Source: a virus
IMG/VR virus record: IMGVR_UViG_3300042691_020656
Location: 1 to 39,382 of that record
Length of the DNA: 39,382 nucleotides
Direction: 5' to 3' (one strand)
Shown here in pieces: positions 38,281 to 39,382 of this stretch. Each line of letters opens with the position of its first letter. Positions within the stretch are counted from its first letter, which is position 1. The notes beneath the pieces are model-generated. The model made no database searches. It was given only the letters and a program-made list of their open reading frames with translations, and was not told where the DNA came from. Both the position numbers and the translations under genes were made by a program.

Positions 38281-38480
38281 GACACAATCCACGCAATGGC
38301 CACGGCGCAACCGCCCGTGAACGCCCCGAGCATCCATGCGCCGATGGAAGACCACATTGATACTTGGCGTAAACAATGGGCAAGTTGATCCGGATAAATC
38401 TCGCCATACTCGTCGGTGCAGTCGCGGGCGATGCGTTGCGCGAGGTTTTCTAGTGTCATGTACGGGCCTACCTTAATCAT
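38277..38480 (-). CDS. Small membrane protein
   Basis: 67 residues; MIKVGPYMTLENLAQRIARD then a DEYGEIYPDQLAHCLR part and one C-terminal transmembrane helix (WSSIGAWMLGAFTGGCAVAI). I chose ATG at 38480, overlapping the upstream stop (ATGA); ATG at 38459 is an alternative. Function unknown. Confidence 0.58.
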   Translation of the reverse strand: MIKVGPYMTLENLAQRIARDCTDEYGEIYPDQLAHCLRQVSMWSSIGAWMLGAFTGGCAVAIAWIVS

Positions 38481-38818
38481 GTACGGGGCTCCTGAGAGGG
38501 GGTGAGAGCGGCGCGGGCTTTCTGAAGCCACTCGGCGCTTATTCTCGCCCAATGGCTGCCGTCGAGTTCTTCCGGGCTCAGGTGGGTAACTTCATAGACA
38601 GCCTCTTTAATAATCTCTCTCTTCCGCTCCACCTCCGCCTTGAGGCGGGCGATCTCGGCGTCCTGCAAGCGGATCGTCTCATCCCGGCAGTAGATGCCGT
38701 CATAGGGGTGACGCGTGTCGATCTCCAGCCGCTCGCGGAGGCGGGTGATCTCGGCTTGCATCTCTGTGTACTCCTTGCCGGTGATGATCATGCTGGTCTG
38801 GATGTGCGGGTCAGTCAT
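38477..38818 (-). CDS. Coiled-coil hypothetical protein
   Basis: 113 residues. MTDPHIQTSMIITGKEYTEM, then a long coiled coil (QAEITRLRERLEID; LQDAEIARLKAEVERKREI) and a WxRISAEWLQKARAALTP end. First gene of the four-gene leftward group; AGGA lies nine bases before the ATG. The promoter should lie in 38819-38995, which also has the 12-bp repeats, but no confident boxes are seen. Function unknown. Confidence 0.65.
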   Translation of the reverse strand: MTDPHIQTSMIITGKEYTEMQAEITRLRERLEIDTRHPYDGIYCRDETIRLQDAEIARLKAEVERKREIIKEAVYEVTHLSPEELDGSHWARISAEWLQKARAALTPSQEPRT

Positions 38819-38839
38819 CGGGGGTGTCCTGTTGTCTCA

Positions 38840-39027
38840 AGGTTTGACAATTGGTCACGCAAGCTATTGAATTTATATGTGCGAACGGATGCGATACAGA
38901 TTGTCAAACCTCTTGGAAATCGTTGACTGATGCCTATCCGTCGTCTTTCCGCAGATGGCGCTTTTGGCGTTGTTTTCATTCGATAATCTGCCAAGATTGT
39001 CAAACCTTGCGGGGGAGGTTTGACAAT
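38840..39027. repeat. Four exact 12-bp repeats, putative attP arm sites
   Basis: AGGTTTGACAAT occurs at 38840-38851 (+) and 39016-39027 (+), and inverted at 38900-38911 and 38996-39007. The last two form a perfect 12-bp hairpin pair around eight bases, covering the integrase stop codon. The first two face inward across 48 bases. A cluster of identical short sites beside an integrase gene is the layout of integrase or excisionase arm-type sites; the crossover core may lie at 38912-38995. Apart from these sites the gap 38819-38999 has no gene. Confidence 0.7.
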
Positions 39028-39382
39028 GGAAGCCGCGAAATAGCCTCCCGTGCCATCGGTTCCTGCCGCGCCTGGTCGGCATACCGCTGCACCTCGGCCA
39101 GCGTCCGGTGCCCCGTCACGGCCATGATCTGAAGCGCCGAACACCCCGCCTCCGCCAGCCGCCGCACCGCCGCCTTTCTGAGGCCATGCAGGACGCAGCG
39201 GGCGGGAAGACCGGCCTTGGAGATCGCCTCCGCCATGAAGCCGCCGAAACCGTGGATCGACGTGCCGTGCCCCTTGGCATTGGCGAGGATGGCGATGTGC
39301 TGGCGCGGCCACGCCTCCAGCGCCTGCTTCAGCGCCGGATGCACCGGCACCAGCAGCTCCACGCCCGTCTTCATCTGCTTCA
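39000..39382 (-). CDS. int: Tyrosine recombinase/integrase, C-terminal part (cut by window edge)
   Basis: About 126 C-terminal residues. The frame enters from the right edge as KQMKTGVELLVPVHPALKQA, the strand/lysine region of the catalytic domain. HGLRKAAVRRLAEAG carries the HxLR box, VTGHRTLAEVQRYADQA the GH box and the nucleophile Tyr. So R-H-H/Y are intact, and this is the phage integrase for site-specific integration and excision. The N-terminal arm-binding domain and first Arg lie beyond the window. The stop codon lies in the 12-bp repeat cluster. Confidence 0.93.
   Translation of the reverse strand, partial: KQMKTGVELLVPVHPALKQALEAWPRQHIAILANAKGHGTSIHGFGGFMAEAISKAGLPARCVLHGLRKAAVRRLAEAGCSALQIMAVTGHRTLAEVQRYADQARQEPMAREAISRLPLSNLPRKV

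Noticed and set aside
38840-39027. AGGTTTGACAAT repeats as -35 promoter elements (they contain TTGACA)
   Set aside because: No matching -10 at 16-18 bases for three of the four copies; only 38844-38849 has a weak TTGAAT, pointing antisense to int.

Overview
The window is almost entirely one temperate, podovirus-like phage genome (or prophage) from a GC-rich host. An alphaproteobacterium is likely: the phage carries a GapR/DUF2312 protein, a family typical of that class, and coding is dense with strong GC codon bias. Structural genes (P22-type portal, SU10/DUF5309-type capsid, nozzle/stabilisation protein, ejection-type proteins, no tape measure or sheath) point to a short-tailed virion. The host assignment is inference.

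Layout. (1) 1-10950, minus strand: a leftward early operon of about 20 genes, mostly joined by 4-base ATGA/GTGA overlaps. In transcription order it holds a lipoprotein, small unknown proteins, a RecB-like nuclease (DUF2800), an ssDNA-binding-like DUF2815 protein, a family A DNA polymerase, a VRR-NUC nuclease, a cytosine-C5 methyltransferase, an SNF2 helicase, a DUF6378 protein, a GT32-like glycosyltransferase, a winged-helix protein and, cut by the left edge, an excisionase-like gene. (2) 10981-11930: a lambda-like switch. A CI/LexA-type repressor lies between two matching promoter-operators, PL driving the early operon and PR driving a Cro-like gene. (3) 11963-14460: a GapR-like protein, a primase-helicase and an iteron array that is a candidate origin. 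(4) 14458-17430: small terminase, a serine recombinase unit with its own promoter, and large terminase. (5) 17523-36180: portal, scaffold, capsid, adaptor, tail fibre-like genes, nozzle and ejection proteins. (6) 36188-37772: lysis cassette. (7) 37722-38818, minus strand: four small genes. (8) 38840-39027: a 12-bp repeat array (putative attP arms) next to the 3' end of a tyrosine integrase cut by the right edge.

The main discovery is in the capsid gene. It is split by a 1024-base group I intron carrying an HNH homing endonuclease ORF. Exon 1 (22214-22282) encodes 23 residues and exon 2 (23307-24221) the rest. P1 and P10 pairings, the U at the 5' splice site, the terminal G and classic P4/P6/P7 core sequences fix both junctions to the base. 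Read naively, the capsid gene would get a false N-terminus made of intron sequence.

Other notable points are spacer-embedded repressor operators, a methyltransferase gene flanked by exact 16-bp repeats that also serve as coupling sites, nine iterons behind the primase-helicase, twin hairpins around the scaffold-capsid segment and a nested dyad behind terL. Apart from the candidate origin, no gene-free stretch exceeds about 200 bases. I saw no tRNA, rRNA, CRISPR array or insertion sequence.
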